Shown here piece by piece: positions 32,831 to 35,100 of a stretch of DNA of 35,100 nucleotides. Source of the stretch: Streptomyces sp. SID486 (GTDB lineage: Bacteria > Actinomycetota > Actinomycetes > Streptomycetales > Streptomycetaceae). The notes under the pieces were generated by a model that was not told the DNA's origin, ran no database searches, and worked only from the letters and a program-made list of their open reading frames with translations. Each line of letters begins with the position of its first letter. Positions within the stretch are counted from its first letter, which is position 1. Both the position numbers and the translations under genes were made by a program. Location of the stretch: contig NZ_WWJT01000470.1 of the NCBI RefSeq assembly GCF_009865385.1, forward strand, positions 1-35,100, given 5' to 3'.

Positions 32831-32873
32831 ACCAAATGGTGCCCGAACGGCCTTCTAGCGTCGGTACGAACCG
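32831..32873. promoter_or_regulatory. two short palindromes in the HxlR/reductase gap
   Basis: ACCAAATGGT (32831-32840) and CGGTACGAACCG (32862-32873) lie 21 nt apart in the 73-bp divergent gap; they are plausible HxlR half-operators. Confidence 0.35.
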
Positions 32874-32901
32874 TCAAAGCAGGTACGGAGAGGAACGCGT
32901 G

Positions 32902-33585
32902 ATGAGAATCGGCGTACTGGGAACGGGCAACATGGCTGACGCGCTCGCCACCCACTGGGTGCGGGCCGGGCACGAGGTGATCATCGGGGGACGGGACGCA
33001 CACAAGGCGGAGCGGCTCGCGACACGCATCGGAGGGAACGTGAAGCCTGCCAGTCTGTACGCGGCGGCCGAGTCCGGTCAGGTGGTACTGGCCGCGTTGC
33101 CCTTCGGAGCGGGAGTAGACGTGGCGCGGGACCTGCACGCAGCCCTGGAGGGCAAGGTGCTGCTCGACTGCTCCAACCCGGTCGGGCCGGGCTTCCGGCT
33201 GCTGACGGAAGGAGGCCCCTCGGCCGCGCAGCGACTTGCCGCGGCGGCACCGGGAGCCCACGTGGTCAAGGCTTTCAACCTCTGCCACGAGGACGTGTGG
33301 CGCATGCGGCCGCCCGTCTTCGACGGGCGACCACTGGCCGTGCCCATCTGCGGGGACGACGAGACGGCCATCGCGCGTGTACGCGAGTTGGTGCAGGACG
33401 TGGGCTGCGAACCCGTTGCTGGAGGCGGTCTCGAACGGGCAGGACTCCTGGAAGCGACCGCCGCGCTGTTCATCGCCCTGTGGGTAGGCGAAGGGGCGGA
33501 TGCGCAAGCAATCGCGCCGCCGCTGGCATACGCAGCCGGACCGAGCCAAGAGGAAACGGACGGCGGCACGAGGGCTTTCCGTTAG
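32902..33585 (+). CDS. NADPH-dependent F420 reductase-like protein
   Basis: 227 residues; ATG at 32902, with GGAG about 11 nt upstream (a GTG directly before it is possible). The start MRIGVLGTGNMADALATHWV has the GxGxxA/G Rossmann loop, followed by GHEVIIGGRDAHKAERLA, the NADP-specific GGR segment of F420H2:NADP oxidoreductase-like proteins. Later features are VVLAALPFGA, LLDCSNPVGPGF, VVKAFNLCHEDVW and VPICGDDE. Members shuttle hydride between NADP and F420 or are orphan reductases. It is divergent from an HxlR regulator, a frequent pairing for stress-induced reductases. Cytosolic. Confidence 0.85.
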   Translation: MRIGVLGTGNMADALATHWVRAGHEVIIGGRDAHKAERLATRIGGNVKPASLYAAAESGQVVLAALPFGAGVDVARDLHAALEGKVLLDCSNPVGPGFRLLTEGGPSAAQRLAAAAPGAHVVKAFNLCHEDVWRMRPPVFDGRPLAVPICGDDETAIARVRELVQDVGCEPVAGGGLERAGLLEATAALFIALWVGEGADAQAIAPPLAYAAGPSQEETDGGTRAFR

Positions 33586-33595
33586 GGATTCTTAG

Positions 33596-34160
33596 GACCT
33601 GGTCGTTGTCGCGGGTGGCCGCCACGCCCGTGACGACGGTCAGGACGCCGGTGCGGGTCTCGACGCTGACGTTCTTGAGGTTGTGCAGGTACACATCGGT
33701 GGTCTTCAGGTTGCCGGCGGGGGTACGCACGCCGGCCTTGAGCGGGATGGCGGTCCTGCGTTGGCGGCCGGTGGGGTCTGGGCGTGGCGCAGTCGGGCCG
33801 CGGTGCCCTGGAAGATGCAGTCCGCTACCAGTGCCGGGGCCAGGGACGATGTCGATGATGTGGTCGACATTGGTGATCACGTCACGGTCGTGTTCGACGA
33901 TCAGAAGGTGTCTCCTTGGTCGCGGACCGGAGCGGAGCTGGGTGACCAGATCGTTGACGCGGTGGGCGTCGCGGGGGCACAGGCCGCTCCGCCCCCGGCA
34001 TTGGCCAACCAGAAGGGTCCGGTCAGGCTTCCCCAACCTCGGTCGGGCTCCCCCATCAGAGAAGTTCTCGACCACTTCGTCGAACTCGCCACCTGCGGCG
34101 ATCCTGCCGTAGGACTGAACCGGTCGGCGAGTGCGTGAAGTTCGCTGGCAAGGGCTCGGC
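33596..34160 (-). pseudogene. UvrA-like ABC ATPase (drug-resistance type) remnant
   Basis: On the minus strand LLIVEHDRDVITNVDHIIDI is the end of a first ABC domain (Walker B region/H-loop) and LKTTDVYLHNLKNVSVETRT followed by GVLTVVTGVA is the beginning of the second, where UvrA proteins have VTGVSGSGKSSL. The gene breaks off exactly there, before the Walker A lysine. Frame changes are seen between about 33915 and 33775 (VRDQGDTF in one frame, LLIVEHD in another). This matches the UvrA-like self-resistance proteins of actinomycetes (DrrC type) rather than repair UvrA, but only a middle third remains. Confidence 0.75.
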
Positions 34161-34496
34161 AATGATCAGGACGCTGTAGCCGAATTTGGCGGACTGTCTC
34201 GATGACTCCTCCTACCCGACGCGGCGATCGACTGTTGCCAGTGGTGGGCAGCAGATTCTGATGCTGGCGCTCATCACGGAACCGACCTCGTCGGCGCGGC
34301 CGTTGACGGACAGGATGATCAGGGCGTCCGCCGGATCCTCGACAGCGTACTTTCGCCTCCGCTCGAGCGGAGGCGAAAGTAGAGGACGCTTCGTGGGGCT
34401 GTTTGCGGGTGCTGGGACGGGTTGCCGGGGACGAGCGCCTGTGCGCCGGTCACGCTCTCTGCCCGCACTCCGGCCAGGCGTCGCACGGTCGAACGC
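34161..34496. other. gene-free stretch with a perfect palindrome
   Basis: About 335 bases after the UvrA-like remnant. No gene recognised; the 34-bp palindrome at 34348-34381 is the only distinct element. Confidence 0.45.
34348..34381. terminator. 34-bp perfect palindrome, possible bidirectional terminator
   Basis: Each 17-base half (starting TACTTTCGCCTCC and meeting at CTCGAG) is the exact complement of the other with no loop spacer. It could act as a bidirectional terminator; alternatives are a regulator site or the trace of a mobile element end. Confidence 0.5.
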
Positions 34497-34712
34497 ATGG
34501 AGCCTACTGGGGAAGTGTGCGCAGGGCGCGGGGACGGCACGGACTGCCCGAACGGGGAGGATGAGGTGCTGATCGACGGGATCCGGTGCGAGGAGTGCTT
34601 GCACTACTGGGAACTCGACGCGGCGGAGCCGGAGCGTCGGCTGGTCACGGATGACGGGCTGACCCGGCCCCGCGGGGACCCGTGGGAAGCCGGGCCGGGA
34701 ACCGCGGCGTAG
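34497..34712 (+). CDS. small Cys-rich protein, unknown
   Basis: 71 residues from an ATG at 34497. Four cysteines appear in CAGRGDGTDCPNGEDE and RCEECLHYWEL, spacing that could form a zinc ribbon (Cx8C...CxxC). The C-terminal half is acidic and Pro/Gly-rich. No strong ribosome binding site is visible and no family is recognised. Codon use is Streptomyces-like, so I keep it as a probable gene. Isolated between debris and hairpins. Confidence 0.45.
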   Translation: MEPTGEVCAGRGDGTDCPNGEDEVLIDGIRCEECLHYWELDAAEPERRLVTDDGLTRPRGDPWEAGPGTAA

Positions 34713-34810
34713 CCGGCGTGGGGGCGAGAGGGAGCCGCAGGCGGAGAACTCGTTTACCGGGTTGGTCAGTCAAGGGGCGAAGGCGATGGTGCGTCGCGCG
34801 GGGCAGGCAG

Positions 34811-34861
34811 CGGCCCCGCAGACAGGAGGAGCAGGGTTCCACTGCTGGGCCTGCGGGGCCG
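34811..34861. other. long stem-loop with nested stem
   Basis: CGGCCCCGCAG (34811-34821) pairs exactly with CTGCGGGGCCG (34851-34861). The 29-nt interior can form a further AGCAG/CTGCT stem and carries an AGGAGG. It may be a terminator of the small Cys-rich gene, 100 nt upstream, or a structured leader. Confidence 0.4.
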
Positions 34862-34933
34862 TTGCATCGTTCACGTACCCTGCGGTGCGTCCGATAAGCC
34901 CGATGCCTCCCAACCACCAGGCGGGTGCACGCG

Positions 34934-34969
34934 TTTGGGGCCCCGGCCATGTCCGGCCGGGGCCCCAAA
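34934..34969 (-). terminator. perfect 15-bp hairpin terminator
   Basis: TTTGGGGCCCCGGCC (34934-34948) and GGCCGGGGCCCCAAA (34955-34969) pair perfectly around a 6-nt loop, 47 nt beyond the stop of the minus-strand hydrophobic-protein gene. Confidence 0.85.
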
Positions 34970-35016
34970 AACGCCTTACGCGCGTGGCGCGCAGCTCGCG
35001 CCGGGTGTGGATGCGT

Positions 35017-35100
35017 CTACCAGCGGTACCAGCGACCCTTACGGCCGCCACTGTCCGCCGTGCGGACGACGAAGCCCAGCAGCCACACGACGAGCACGAT
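35017..35100 (-). CDS. small hydrophobic membrane protein, C-terminal part (enters from the right edge)
   Basis: The last 27 codons read IVLVVWLLGFVVRTADSGGR then KGRWYRW and a TAG at 35017-35019. A transmembrane stretch followed by a basic, Trp/Tyr-rich tail is typical of the small hydrophobic proteins of Streptomyces whose N-termini begin MVPLLLVLLLAL, exactly what the left edge of the window encodes on the same strand. A strong hairpin follows. Function unknown. Confidence 0.65.
   Translation of the reverse strand: MVLVVWLLGFVVRTADSGGRKGRWYRW

Larger units (their letters stand above)
34713..35016. other. intergenic region with two strong hairpins
   Basis: 304 bases with no convincing gene. 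It holds the long hairpin at 34811-34861 and the terminator at 34934-34969. Confidence 0.5.

Overview
The DNA is very GC-rich, with strong third-position GC bias, GGAGG-type ribosome binding sites, GTG/TTG starts, TTA codons confined to a regulator, and protein families typical of actinomycetes. This points to a Streptomyces or close relative, probably an accessory (arm-like) part of the chromosome because gene debris is common. LAYOUT: (1) 1-3.8 kb holds the first codons of a small hydrophobic membrane protein, a ricin-B-like lectin-tailed protein, a truncated lectin/propeller-like remnant, and a C-terminal fragment of a DUF1963-like gene. (2) 3.83-18.07 kb is the main feature: nine genes on the minus strand, in transcription order TenA-like protein, FAD amine-oxidase-like flavoprotein, HisF-like cyclase, MDR oxidoreductase, A-T-R enzyme, second TenA-like protein, methyltransferase, second A-T-R enzyme and class I aminotransferase. 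A small divergent LuxR-type regulator with two TTA codons sits at its head. Several junctions are 4-nt overlaps or gaps of 2-3 nt, so this is one operon-like unit. I read it as a small biosynthetic cluster that activates two amino acids (or related acids) on free-standing A-T-R proteins, releases them reductively as aldehydes, and then transaminates, oxidises, methylates and probably cyclises them. I do not recognise the product; a small N-heterocycle is a reasonable guess, no more. (3) 18.2-26.6 kb is a mixed region: a GNAT protein with an Eco1-like zinc finger, a DHFR-fold reductase, a truncated CdtB-like gene, a second GNAT, an intact DUF1963-like gene whose end is duplicated in inverted orientation at 3.5 kb, a small secreted protein, a DUF3592 membrane protein and an M43-type metalloprotease that has lost catalytic residues. 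(4) 27.1-33.6 kb holds small regulator/enzyme modules: TetR with an EthD-like protein around a perfect 16-bp inverted repeat, two SDRs beside a broken LysR gene, VOC protein with TetR, an IS5-type transposase remnant, and HxlR with an F420-dependent-type reductase. (5) 33.6-35.1 kb holds a UvrA-like pseudogene, a 34-bp perfect palindrome, a small Cys-rich ORF, two strong hairpins and the last codons of a second small hydrophobic protein of the type that starts at the left edge. No tRNA, rRNA or CRISPR array was seen. All assignments come from reading motifs by eye; no database search was run.
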